Shown here in pieces: positions 1-13,587 of a stretch of DNA of 64,000 bases. A model generated the notes under the pieces. That model was given only the letters and a program-made list of their open reading frames with translations, had not been told where the DNA came from and searched no databases. A program made the translations under genes and the position numbers. The stretch is from Mixophyes australis (Eukaryota; Chordata; Amphibia; Anura; Limnodynastidae): NCBI GenBank assembly GCA_036250195.1, contig JAVHZZ010000006.1:166676424-166740423 (forward strand). Direction: 5' to 3'. How positions within the stretch are numbered: position 1 is the first letter of the stretch; every line of letters starts with the position of its first letter.

Positions 1-2008
1 TGTAGTGAATGAGACAAACTCACTAGATAGAGGTCATTTGAATTCTCCAGCAAACAATTGGGATCTATACAATATAAGAAAAGTATGCGCCCTGCATACA
101 AATGCAGAGTCACGTTGTTTGAGAGTCGTCCCAATTATTGCCCTTTCTTTACTGTCAAACTGCTTCCTTCCAATGTTCCCGATCTGCTGCCTCGAATAAT
201 ACTTCTGTGGCAGAGGGAAGGGAACTGAGGGAAGGTAGCAGATAGTAGTGAAGGCAGAACAATAGGCAATTTTCAAGTATGCACCCCCTTTTTTTTTTTT
301 TTTTTTTATTGTGTTCTCTTCTGATTCAGGAAGCACTTTTTTGGTTTTTTGTTACACATATATAGTGCAAATGACACTGGAGGTGATTTTATGAAGTGCA
401 TAGTAAAAATGCCTTGGTTTTGTACCAGTGTGTCTACATGGTCCACCCAGCTCATCAAAGTCCACGTCTACTCAAGAGGTCCCTCTATAACCTACAAGTG
501 AGCATAGCTGTGCGCTTAGGTGGAAAAATGTCCAGGGGTGCACTGTTCAGAATGTAAAGGTCACAACAACCTTCTACTTAATACTACCCTGTTCGATAAA
601 ATAGCATTTTCCATTTCGCTGAATTTAACCTAATTTATGGCTTAAATGATTGTGTAAAGCTATTTATTATATCACCCGTAGTCCACCCCGAGATGGGGTA
701 AAATTCAAGCCTTGCGTCTACTCCATAAATTGCGGGTGTAAATAGAATAAATGGTATGTAAGAGGGGTGAATTGCGCAACAATCAACTGCTGCTAATCCC
801 CCTATAGGAGTCACACAATTTTCCTTAAAGTTAAATGAGATATATATGTATAGGGGTGTTTCAGCGCTGTTGACTGCAGTCACATAGATGTGTCATACAA
901 TAAAGCAATACATATGTGAACACAAGAAATGATAATCAATCTTATCTTCTTAACACCATGTATATATGGATTGAAGTTGATTAACCTGATATTCACTACA
1001 TGATTTTATTTGCTGTTACAGTATTATACTATGTTATGTTTTTATATTTTTTATGGTATGTCACCATATAACGGAAGAAAGATTTGAATGAGGTGACCCA
1101 CGGATAGACCCCTAAAATATAAGTATTTTTTGAATATTTTATTCATATATACATGGTGTTAAGAAGATAAGATTGATTATCATTTCTTGTGTTCACATAT
1201 GTATTGCTTTATTGTATGACACATCTATGTGACTGCAGTCAACAGCGCTGAAACACCCCTATACATATATATCTCCATAAATTGTGGGATGATAAAGAAT
1301 TCAAAAAACAAAAACGGGTATCGTAAATTTAGAGAACTTTATTGCAATTGTCTATAATCTGCAAGATTACAACTCTAAAGTGTAATTTTAGGATACCTGT
1401 TTATAGAGTAACAAGGTTAGGACATAGCCAGAATTAACAACTTGTGTGACATCAACATTAATTGATAAGAATGGCCATTCACATTGACAGATTGCCATAG
1501 CGCTTCGTCACCCAGCCAATCTAAAATATTACATTCTCTTAACTGCTAAGCTGATAAAAGATGTGTGTCATTTGGACAGTATTACTCAAGAACAGAATGT
1601 TTTCACAAACATTGTCCTTCCAAGAAGTGGAATCATGCACAACCTTGACTATCAGATACAACACAAATTACAGTATACTATATGAACACAACTAAATATT
1701 TCTTAGTACAAGAGTATAATGTGCAATTATGCTTAATTTAACAAAGCAATGATGGATATGATGCATTTTTTCCATTATAGGCTTAAATGAATGCCCTAAA
1801 TCTGCTAAACCCCTCCCATCAACCTGCTTAAAAATTCTGCTTTTCTACAAACACGGGAGGTTTCTGTCCTCCCTGAGCAGTTTTATTTCCACCATAACGC
1901 AGCTAAAAAAATGAATTGATGAAGTATGGTCTTCCACAATCTTGTCTAGTTGGTGAATTATAAAGTGTCAATGTGACTTTTATATTTGTTATTTCTCTCT
2001 TTCTTTAG
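1..2008 (+). other. ADA: ADA intron 1 (3' part)
   Basis: Non-coding. It ends with a pyrimidine tract and TTTAG acceptor at 2004-2008. It contains a poly-T tract near 291-307 and an inverted-repeat element at about 837-1275, listed separately. The remaining sequence is AT-rich without a recognisable gene. Exon 1 must lie upstream of base 1. Confidence 0.8.
837..1275. mobile_element. Inverted-repeat element, ~135-bp near-perfect arms
   Basis: The left arm, 837-971 (gagatatatatgtatagggg then tgtttcagcgctgttgactg and on to caccatgtatata), is mirrored almost exactly by 1141-1275. The loop is about 170 bp and AT-rich. A 16-base direct repeat, CTCCATAAATTGCGGG / CTCCATAAATTGTGGG, lies at 721-736 and 1273-1288, overlapping the right edge. 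No ORF. Confidence 0.85.
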
Positions 2009-2070
2009 GTTGAACTTCATGTTCACTTGGATGGAAGCTTCAAACCAGAGACAATCATCCATTTTGCAAA
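2009..2070 (+). CDS. ADA: ADA exon 2 (zinc-site HxH exon)
   Basis: 62 nt, entered in phase 0 and left in phase 2. It translates to [20 protein letters not shown] plus a split Lys codon. HVH supplies the first two zinc-ligand histidines in the ADA family. The acceptor is TTTAG and the donor AAA|GTAATT. Confidence 0.97.
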
Positions 2071-5000
2071 GTAATTATCAAATAATGCCACAGACACATA
2101 TTACATAATCTGTTATACTATAAGTAACCGAAAATTTTGGTCCAGTGGGAAAAGACATCTTAACAATCACTTATATCTGTAAACATTGCAATAAATCAAT
2201 AGGATATAAGCTACCTGATATTCTACATATGCTGATTAGCTAAATAAGTAAAATCAATTTTACAAATTCATAGTTTAAGCTGGCTAAACAATGGACCATT
2301 CTATCACTATCTTTGTTCAATTTGGTCACACATGTAAGTGACAATATTCAGGCTGATGCTGTTGGTAACGGATAGAGGTTGTTTTGCAACCACATTTACC
2401 GAACTATGATACAAAGAGTTGGCTCTTATGTGCTTATACTCCAAGGGTCAACAACTAATTTCTCAAAATGACCGTACTATCTTAGAGGTTCCAATCCCTA
2501 AAAGTTAGCCCAATATCAACAATACAATGAAAGGAGCGCCATTGGACTGAAAAAATTAACGAGAAACCAATAAAAAATATTTACAATAAGAAGCCCATGC
2601 AGGTCACTTGTACACATTTTGTTAATCAAGCGCACTGGCCATTCACTCTGGAGCACACACTTATGTTTCTTGATAAGTCTGGTAATTTCTGTAACGTGCT
2701 ATTTAAAATGTTCTGTCACAAAGTATGCAGTATGTTTAAATGTAAATATTAAGTCATTAGTCATCAATGGCCTGATGCTGAGATGGACGCATTTTCGTCT
2801 TAAAGCGCAGAGTTTGTTCAAACAAAAACACGTATACGTCTTCTCAGAAGATCTGAGCAAATCAGCATTTACACGTAATTGCATGTGTAGAAGTAAAGCA
2901 CGATGATACTCTATGAAGTGTACCCTGTTGATGACACTGCTGTGTTAATGTAGTAATATATATGTTTAAAAAAATGGTGTGCCCCTTCCCCACAAAAAGG
3001 TTTCTCTAGCACCACCGTTCATAGCCTGGGCAGGTAGCAATCAACGGAAGGAATAGTGCTGGTGGACTACTGCTACACAGGGGTGCGAGTTTCCAGTGAT
3101 ACAATCTTCAAGTTATGTTTTTGTTTAGCAACTCCAAAAACTGTCATTCCACTTTGTTTTGCCCACATTCTGCACTTGGGCCACTTTATTTATAGTCTAA
3201 ATAGACCTGGGATGATGAATGTGTAAATTTTTTCTGCTTTGTGGATTCCACTGGAGACACCTTCTAATTGCAACACCCTAATGTGGAATAAAGAGAATAG
3301 GGCAGAACCGTTTTGAAATTTTCACGCAGCTCTGTAATGAGAATCAAAATGGATACACTTAATTTTGTTGGAAGAGCATGGCTTATCCTTAAGACAAGCT
3401 AAACCGAAGAATGAAAACCTTTACTCTAGAACTCTTTGGGGCCAGTTCAACTCCCAGTTTCGGTTGTGATAATGCTTCATGTGTGAAAAGTCCCTTTTTT
3501 TTTTTTCTTTTTTCTTTTTTTATCTTGCACTATTCTAGTCTTCAACTTTTTGTGCTGTTGTGACAAAATTAAGGACACATTGGTTATTTCCCCATAGTGT
3601 GGGTGAAAAAAGTCCTATTCAGTTCTTTTATTCAGTACATTTTATTAAAAAGAAAAAATTCTAAAAAATAGTAATAAATAGCCCTAGAAACAGATGCAAC
3701 GGCTATAGGGCTAAGCCAGAAAAGGCCTCCCCATGATTTTGTTTGGGAGAGCCAAGTATCTCAGGGATCCTTAGGAGAATTGTTTCAAGACTGCTTTGCT
3801 ATAAATTATTCTAGCAGTCAAATTGCTTATACGACTATTAAATGAGGTACTGCAAACTGCCATTAAGAAATGCTTTTTTCAGCTTAAGAGAAACATCCAG
3901 TCAGGATGGTTATTCCTATGAATATATATTTTAAGTCAGTAACACAATCCTTCATGTTTAATTTACCAGTGGCTTGTTGCTTAATATTATTATGTATGTT
4001 GCATCTTTTCTCTGCATTTGTTTTCTATTCAGGAAAAGACAAATAAAAATACCAGCAGACACAGTTGAAGGACTCCTGCAAATCATATCATATGAGGAAC
4101 CTCTCAGTCTGACGGAATTCCTGACCAAATTCGATTATTACATGCCTGCTATAGCGTGAGTCATGAACACGTTGTTTACCAATCTCTTGTCAACAAGACT
4201 ATATCTATATTTGATAAATGAGACAAAAGAAGAGACTGCCTTGGTTGTCTAGAGAATTGAGAACCTGCCCAGCACTGAACACATTCATTCAGTTACGATT
4301 TTTTCCTACTGCAAAGTAGCATTAAAATCCATACTTGTCTGGACCCTGGTTAATTTCAAACCATGTTGTAGAAATATAAAGTAGTGGTCATAGCCCAGCT
4401 AACGTCATGCTAGGTGCAGTTTAGCATATTGGTATGGATGACGATCACGGCTTTACCAAGCCATAATAAGGCAGAATATAGGAATGGAGGGGCATGATAG
4501 TTTTGAACTACAGTTTAAAACAAAGAAACGTTTCCCATATTTTGTTTGTGCCCATTGTTGTCATCTGTCCATAATTAACAGATCAATCTGGGATTCTTAA
4601 TATCAGCAAATTCATCTTATTTTGTAAAGAAGATGCAATTATTATTCTCAGGTTAACATTTGTTGAAGAAGATTGTTTAAAATGTGTCAAAATTGTGTTC
4701 TAACCGAATTCAGTAAATATATCGGTATGACTTTGTAGATCACTGAGATCTGCTTAGACATTAACTTGCACGACGTGCTTAAAGGAGCCTGCTCTGCAGC
4801 AAAGCACCCCTGGAAAGTATCTGAAAATGTTGATGACTGTGTCAGATAGGTCCCAGGTGGATCATCTCCTGGGAACATTCATTCCTTTAGTTTATTTTTC
4901 TCTGCTTACAATAGCAAAAAGTCTGTTTTGTGCAGGGAAATGAGCCATCTCTCATCCTCTGCACTCCCTTTGTACAAGATGTCTGTATGCTATATACACA

Positions 5001-8000
5001 CACCAGAAAAAGAGGAACTTTTATGTTTTGGATTGTACATTTTGTTTGTGACAATGAAAGGTTGTGCTGCAATTTAAAAGAAATACTGACTTTGCAAATA
5101 CTTTACGCCAGCAGCCTAAAGTAATCAGCATTTACTCATAAAACTATTAGAAACCAATGGAGAGACCTGTGATGTGTATTCTTCCTCTTTTATATTATGC
5201 CATGTCGGTTATCTGTCCTTAACAGATTTAAAGGAGCACAAATATGCTGTGTACCATACTAATCAGATGATAGATTTATTTATTTTAAATTCAAAGTTTC
5301 ATTATATACCTCCCAACAAATACTTTACAAACCATATAGGGTGCAGTCTTGGCTAAACTTGGTGCATTGCAGTCCCAACCCTGTCATGTTACATTCTGCT
5401 GTAATAAACCGTAACATACATATCCCAGAAATGTACAATACATTGTTAGACAGGCTGGAAAAGACACAGGTCAATGGAGTTCAACATTTCATAATATCGA
5501 ATGATCCAGAGAGGCAAAACAAGACCCCCAGTGTAAGAATTAAATTTTTTGCCTCGCATGGGGAAAATAATTCCTTCTTAACAACAAAAATGGCAATCTG
5601 AGAGGGTTCTGGATACGCGTGTGGAGGTTCGCTACTGCTGATCTGGTAAATTATCTCCCTTTCACACCAGACTGGGCTATATTGGGCATTCTCCCACCAA
5701 ATACCCGCACATCCAGAGGTGGCAGACGTCTGCTGCTGATTATTTCGGCAGTGGCAAGAAAATGCATCCTCCACATGTGGATCCAGAGCACATCCCCCAC
5801 ACTGGACCTCTTTAAAGAAAAATTGTTCTTTGCCATGAAAATGGACTGGTTGGAAGCCTCCCTCCAAAAAACAAAATACACAGGGAAATTTTTTGACACT
5901 TGGGAGAGCTTTGTTGGCACTTTGTCAGTCCCGCTGAGAGAACAAATGCAAAAATGTTTTCAAAACACCCTTTGGTACGAAACTAGAATATTCATGCAAG
6001 ACCCACCTATCTTTCTGGACTAGGAGAGTGCTTGTGTTGCCCCGGTCTCTCCAGGCTTTTGTATCTTATGTGTGATATCATATTTATAGTTCACTTCAGT
6101 AACTCACAGGTGACGACTTTCCTCATACTATGTGTCATGGTTCATGATTATTAAGTATAAACATATCTTTGTTCTAATTTATTTACTGATGTGTACATGT
6201 TTGACATTCTTCAATAAAGAAATTGAAAAAAAAAAAAATGGCAATCTGATAAATCACCCCTATAATATCTGCTACTAATTACAGCTACAGGTATCATTTC
6301 TTGTAAGAAAGGTATCATATACATTTTCAAATTCTGCTAGTTAATTTGCCATCACAAGATAAGGCATTCCCTTTCTATTTTTTCCATTCTGAACTGAGAA
6401 CCATTTGTCCTTGATATATAAACGTTTGTTAAATATATCTTTCTATTGACTTTAATATATTTATACATATTAATTACAGCACCTATAAGCTAGTCTTTTT
6501 TAACCTCTTTATTATGTAACTCTGCATTCCCTTTGTGACTGAGGATGCCTGCCTGAAACCTCTCTAGTCCTCCTTTGTCCCCCTTTTGTCCCTTCAAAAC
6601 TGTACCCTTTATGGGCCCTTTAACGTTCTCATACAACTGTTATGGTTGCAAATTTTAGTGCACTGCTCGCATTCTCCACCATATGCCATGAGATCAGGGT
6701 ACAGATGGCATCTCTTGAGGCTGTAAGGCGAAATTTTGCACACAGCAGCCATATAAAAGTCACACAATGGGTTATTTTTTTAAAGAGGGAAATTCACACT
6801 TGCCTACCTGGACCCATCATAAGATAATTCCCTCCTCACTGCCCTTTCACTCCACCTCTATGGTCTTCATTTTCTACCTTATTCCTCTTAATGTTAACTC
6901 ACAAAGTTGGGCCTCCTCTACCTCTTATCTCCTCATCGTCTTTGTACTGTTTCTTTTGTTATAGTTTTATATTCTTATGTAGTTGCTTACTCTGTGGTCT
7001 CTTGTGTTGAGTTTTACGGAGTCTATTGTTTCTCTTGTCCCTAACTTATCTGTTTTGCTTTGTTTTTGTTTTTTTTTTTCCTGTTGAATGTGCAGCAATG
7101 CGGATTCTGTGACGCCATACAAATAAATGAAGATCATGATTGCTGCATTGTAGGATTGTTATACAGGCAAAAGAATAGTGGTAAAAGCATTGTATGGGAA
7201 ATATTCTGTAAAATATGAGGAATGAAAATGTTGCTTAACTTCTCTTTAGAATTGTAATTATTTTTTTTGTACTCCACATTCTGTAACATTATGTTGCCAA
7301 CGTTTCCACCATATCTGCTTCTTTTTATGCTATAAATGTATAGTGAGTGTGATTTTAATATAATTGGAAATTATATTTTTCGTAAGAGAATAGAAAGCAA
7401 CAGCTAAAATATCTATTCCTTTAAGAGCGCTCAGGAAAAGTTCTACTTTTTAATAATTAAATAAAGGACAAAAAGGGCTTTTTAAATCCTAAATAAAGAC
7501 TTTTAAAAAGCTTATGGTGAAAATTGTATAGTCATTCAGACATATTTAAGAACATTTTCAGATTCTTTCACTTTTAAAGAATATCCCTATGTTTTGCACA
7601 TGTACTAGGTTTGCTCCATATTGAGACAGTTTGGCCTAATGTACACTGTAATTTAGTTTACTTTTGCCAATCATACTTGAGGCAGATATGTAAAGTAAAC
7701 ATTTAATATAATATAATTGCTTTTATGCTAAATATTTACTATTGTGTTGCAATATGTATATAATTTGCCACTATACCACACATCATGCTCTGCATAGAGC
7801 CCAGGGTATACCCTTTTTGCAATAACACACTGTACTAAAAATTGCACATTTATTTCAACTGTATGCAGCACATTTGATTTAAGCTTTCTGAGCCATATTG
7901 TGCTAGGTTGGCCAAGGAGATTGCCCTATAAACATGCTTTTAAGTTGTCAAGTCTGTAAAATCTATTTGATAACTAATTAATTTATTTGTTTATTTATTT

Positions 8001-11000
8001 ATTTAGGGGTGACAGAGAAGCTATTAAGAGAGTTGCTTATGAATTTGTCGAAATGAAAGCCAAAGAAGGCGTTCTATATGTAGAAGTCAGATACAGTCCT
8101 CACTTTCTGGCCAATTCCAAAGTGGACCCAATCCCATGGGGACAAAAAGAGTAAGTGGAATCCTGATCACTCAGAACAGTCAGGCAGCATGGATGATTGT
8201 TATAAGCCCTCACTGGATGGGCAATATATAGTCTTCACCTTGGGTGGAGACCCAGATATCCAGCATCCTACTACAGACATAGCTCAGGCGATCACTCTTT
8301 GCTCAAAAAGCAAATTTTCTTACATTACATGGAATATGTGTAAAAAGTCGTACAAGATCAAAGCAATTGCTGTACCCCTCTCACCAAATATAGCAAAAAG
8401 TGTCAGCAGTGAGATAGTTCAAACATAATATTCTCCATGAGTTTGTATCAAAATGAGCAGGACAGCTGCACTGCCATTCAAGATCAATTTCCTGATAAAT
8501 CCACTGCCACACTGATGAAATGTAATATGTTGTACAATCAGAAGTCCCTGTAAATGAAAGATATAACCTCCAATAAATCAGGTAGGTTTATTAGCCATAA
8601 AGCATAAATTATAAGGCACCTAGAAGATAGGATGTTAGAAATTGTGTTGGAACAATTTGAGGCTCAACCATAAAATGGCCATCCTGGTACATGGTGCAGA
8701 CTGCTCCCCGGGACTCATCGTTTTATGGTGGAGGACCAGCCTCAAATTGTTTCAGTGCTTTATATAACCTCCCATCATTTAAGCACTTTTTTTTATTTAT
8801 TCTTTATGGTTAATCTACCCGGTGTATTGGAGGATTTATTTTTCATGGACACTGCCTTTCGGTTGTACAACTTGAAGTAAAATGCACAGTAAGTTACCAA
8901 ATATTCTTTCCTCTCCCATATCTTATTTGTAGGCATTGAGTTCGAAGATGCATGCAACCTTAAATTTAGAATTTTCCTAGACTACTCTACAAGTCAAATT
9001 CTAATTCAATGGATGGGGAAAGCCAGGGTTCCTGCAATATAACATAAGTCTTGCGAGTGGTAATACAGCCATTCTTTTCTTCTGAAAATTCAGGCAGTGT
9101 ATCTTAGGAGGGTCCACAAACCTGTAATTCCACTCTAAAAACTCCTAGACCAGTTTAGTAAAGTTGAGTGTCAAGGTGACTGTTGTCACCATAACACGTT
9201 TTGTACATGTTGAATGAGTAACAACTTTTGTCTCGGCAGGGGTGACATAACACCAGATGATGTGGTTGACCTTGTCAATCAAGGATTACGGGAAGGAGAG
9301 AAAGCATTCAACATCAAAGCCAGGTCTATTCTATGCTGCATGCGGCACATGCCAAGTAATGTATTCCAGCCCCCCCCCCACTGCTCTAATATCTAGTATA
9401 GATTGTATTATAGATAATAGCAACTTAATAGGACAGTTTGCCTTTGCTGTATGAAATATATGTACATGTTGTAGGCTTAACTTTGTATGTACTCACACTG
9501 CTGACCGATGTATCAATCAATGGTTGCTGAGCAATAGAATGTCAGTAAGGTGTCAGTTGTTATTACTGATAGTCCAAACACATTCCAAATTCTGTAAGCG
9601 AATGGACCTGTACAAACACACTTTTTGACAAGTGTATGTTTCGCTTTAAACAAAGTTGGATAAATATTTAGCCTTCTGGTCGAAATACCAATATTAAAAA
9701 GTAAACAAACTTTATTGAAATTACCATATTAAAGTCCTCGTTCGGAACACAAGAATACACCAATTCCCCCACTTCCAGTTAAAAGAACAAGAATCTAAGC
9801 ATGCTGAAATGCCATACACCCCTCTGGTAAATAATTAGATACTTGTTCGTGTGTCACCATATGTTGTGCCAGAAGCAACTCATTTGTTGAATTGTTCTTA
9901 AAGGATGACCAATCGGATGTTTTGCAACTGGCTTATAAACTGCTTTTTCCTCTTTCCTCTCTTCTGGTTAGCCAATGTCATTTGGCGGTTGTCTACAGAC
10001 GAGATAATTACAGTCTCTGCTATCTAGTATAGTAGTGTTATGCTAGAGGTCCAGTGATAGGATCTGTGTCTGAAGGGAGTCATATTTTTACTTACATTTT
10101 TAACATCTAAAAGTTTTTTTGTGTTACTGCCAAATTGTAGTTATAGAGTTAATTTACAGTTTGATCCAACCAGCTCCACATCACCCTATGAAGCTTTCGC
10201 TTTCTTTTATTTTTTTAATTAAATAGAAGTAATAAATCAAATCTTCATGTTTTATTTTGTGCTTCAAAAAGTAAGGCTAAATGATATGTAGGAATTTTAG
10301 CTGTCCGGATATCAATTTGTAGCAACAAGACTCTTGGCAATACCACATTCTCATCAGAAAGTTAGTAACAACATTGATTTATTGTTCCAAGATTGCAGTG
10401 ACATATTATTTGTGATAAAGCCAACGTGAATTAATGACCAAAGACATACATTATTATTTGTCGTAGTCGCTAGTAATAATATATTGGGGTTTTGTTGTTT
10501 TCCAGCCAGTCGGGCTCGAAATGCACATGGTGAATGATGTATAAACTTCACCACAAAGTCCAGCCTACTACCACTATATAACCACCCCTTTGAACAAATA
10601 TCATGAAGAACGAAGCAAAAAGGTTAAATTAAACAGACGATTAGGAGTCTATTTACTAAGCTGAGATGAGCCAAGAATCTGGAGAAAACAGCTGTTTTCT
10701 CCAGAGAATGGCCAATGCAGCTGTTCTTTTAATTTATTCAGGGATTAAAGCAGCAAATCTCAGAGATTTCTCCTGCCTTAACCTATTGCTGGTCATTGCC
10801 CCCGCCCCCGCCCCCAATCTAAACCAACTAAAACCTTCTTCACCAGCAAGCAGTCTAGCGCTGTTGGCGAACAGAGGATCTAACTTGTTTATCTCAGTTG
10901 ATGGCCTGGTTTCCCCCCTCCTGTCCATACTCTACTCCTTCCTGAGGCATGAACTTGATTGTCTGTCTGAGAGGTCTGGGGCTCCCGACAATGATGACCT

Positions 11001-13544
11001 GTGGAATAGGATTAGAGATGGGGTTTCTAAGGCCTCGACCTCTACCATGGTTGAGGAAACCTCCGATAAAGTTTATTCTAGATGGTATCTGGTGCCTTCC
11101 AGGTTGCACAAGATGTTTCCTACTTCCTCTCCTTTATGCTGCAGGGGATGTGGGCACAGAGGGAACTTTCTCCAAATCTGGTGGGGATGTCGGTATGATC
11201 CATATGGAAGTCCTTACAAGTCCTGCATAATCCTTAATAATTTTCCACTATGCAAGTAGCGCACAATTTTGTGGTTACATCCTCCATCATAGACTCGTAT
11301 AACAGTCAGTTAAATAGGCTGTATGAATATGTAAGTGACCAAGTTACTGAATGAAGGTAATGTTCATAGTCACACATAAATCCTTAAGTTATACAGTGTC
11401 CCAGATGAATCCATTCTATAGCACTTTGTCTCTACTCCTTTATAACAGGCTTGATTTCACTCACACGTTTTAAGGCTTTCACAAAGATAGTTTTGTTGAG
11501 GTTTCATGACATGTTTAAATAGTATCCTCCTCATACACGTACTGTCTGCTCCTTAAATGAAGACCATTAATTAAGGGCAGGCATTGCGAGTGTGAGATGA
11601 ATCTTACACATTGCTTTGACTGGATAAGTGGCTACCTGACAATGACCAAACAATAAGATGCAAAACGGGTCAATAAAATAATTTCTCTACTCTTGCTTTA
11701 GAGTGAGCCTGTTACTTACACACAGTGGAGGCAGTTATTGGGACAAAACCACTGTGAACTAGTGGCATCATTGTGACTCAAAGTACCTCCTCTGCTGTGT
11801 ATAGGTGTAATTTATAAATAGGTCTCTTTATTAGGCATCTGCAGTCAGGAAAAGCGAAATTAGACCAACAATGAAAATGATTTGTTCATTACTCCATCAC
11901 TATCACGTTTTCTTGGATATTTTTTTGCTGTTTAGGTTATCGCACCCATTTTTACCTCTTTTACAATGTTTCACCCTATAAACTTAAGATTTATTTGTGA
12001 AGACAAGATAAAGCCATGAAAACACTTCAGAATGAATCCAGGATAGTTACAGCTAAGTTTATTCAGAACACGAAACACTCTATCCACATTCCAAAGCTGG
12101 GAGTTGCATGGTTTATACTATAACGTCATAATTATTTGTCATTCATATTTTCCTTTTTAAGCATAAAGCTGATGTACTGATGTGACGAGTTTGCACAAAC
12201 CTTTAACGTCGCCCTTTCCAAAATTTTATTCCAGATGTCTTCATAGGAACTAATCTTTTTAATGTAGTGAGTCCCAGTGCCTGAATTCTAACAAAATATG
12301 CATTCCAAGTTAGATTTATAGCAGCATTACTGGAACTTTCCTGGGATAATTGAGACACAGATAGAAGCCAAAACATACGATTTAAATTGTCCCAGTCAGC
12401 TGCACACAAAGGACACATCTATTTTGTGGGCTAAATCAATCCGATGACATTCTCTTGTCCCACTTCCATTCATTTCACTGGCGAAAAATGGATAGTTTTC
12501 TCTATTTGCAAATTGGTTTTTATTAAGAGTAAACTGTACATTAAAGTAACATAAAACACACTTTTTTTTCCTTCCTTGTATACTGCACTTGGTAATATAG
12601 TCAGTGTGGCTGAGAGTTTCTCCAGACAAATAATAAGTGATTGTTGATGTTATGTGCAGTTATGCTCATTGTAGCTAAAGCTTACTGTTCTTATCACACA
12701 AAGCCCACACATACAGTGGTTAATGTGAACTTATAACAAGTGACTAGACTGCAAGCCCTTGAATAATGCCTGATCATAACATGTAAAGTGAACTAGAATG
12801 TGCAAAATGACATCCGTTTGTAGTTATTTGCAATTCTTTACACAATTTGCACTCCTACCTATTTGTTTTTTTGTCACAGAATAAAGTTATTCAAATGTAT
12901 TTCCTTACTTATCCCCCTGTATGATGGAACCATATGGACACATGAGGGCACAGCCATATGTAGAAAATAGACCATATTTATTATTACTGTTTATTTTTAT
13001 ATAGCGCCATCATATCACGCGGTACTGAGAGAACATTTAATAATTCATATCAGTCCCTGCCGCAGTGGAGCATTCAATCTAAATTATTTACCACACACAT
13101 GCTAGCGTCCGTTTTTGTCAGCAACTAGCTAACTTACCAGTATGCTCCCATGAACTGATTTGATATTTTAAACTGCATTGGGTTGTGTGCATCTGTCTGT
13201 CCTATCCCTTAACAAAAACTACATAAATAAAAGGTTTAACAAAAAATAAAACAATTCGGTTTCATCAGGAGTGGGACTTTGCTTTGAAACCTGACACAAA
13301 GTTACAGCAATTATAATTCTAATTTAAGATGGGTAATTTGGAAAGTAGAAACGTGTTGAACACAAAGTAATAATTGCCCCTCAAAGCACTGGAGTCGTGA
13401 GTTTGATTCTGGACCAAGGCCTTACCTGTGTGGAGTTTGTATGTTCTCCCGGTGTTGGTATGAGTTTCCTTCAGGTGCTCCGGTTTCCTCCCACACTCCC
13501 AAAAAAACATACTGGTAGGTTAATTGGCTGCTCTCAAATTTACC

Positions 13545-13587
<43 letters not shown>

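Larger units (their letters stand above)
4156..8006 (+). other. ADA: ADA intron 3
   Basis: About 3.85 kb. It carries the 5'-truncated LINE insertion at 5601-6233 and a SINE/LINE-type 3' tail near 7091-7141. It ends in an ATTT-rich tract and TTTAG acceptor at 8002-8006. Nothing else was recognised. Confidence 0.85.

Noticed and set aside
10666..10930. N-terminal half of the 197-codon open frame at 10666-11259
   Set aside because: Only the C-terminal part looks like L1 ORF2; the first half includes a low-complexity APAPAP stretch and has no LINE features.
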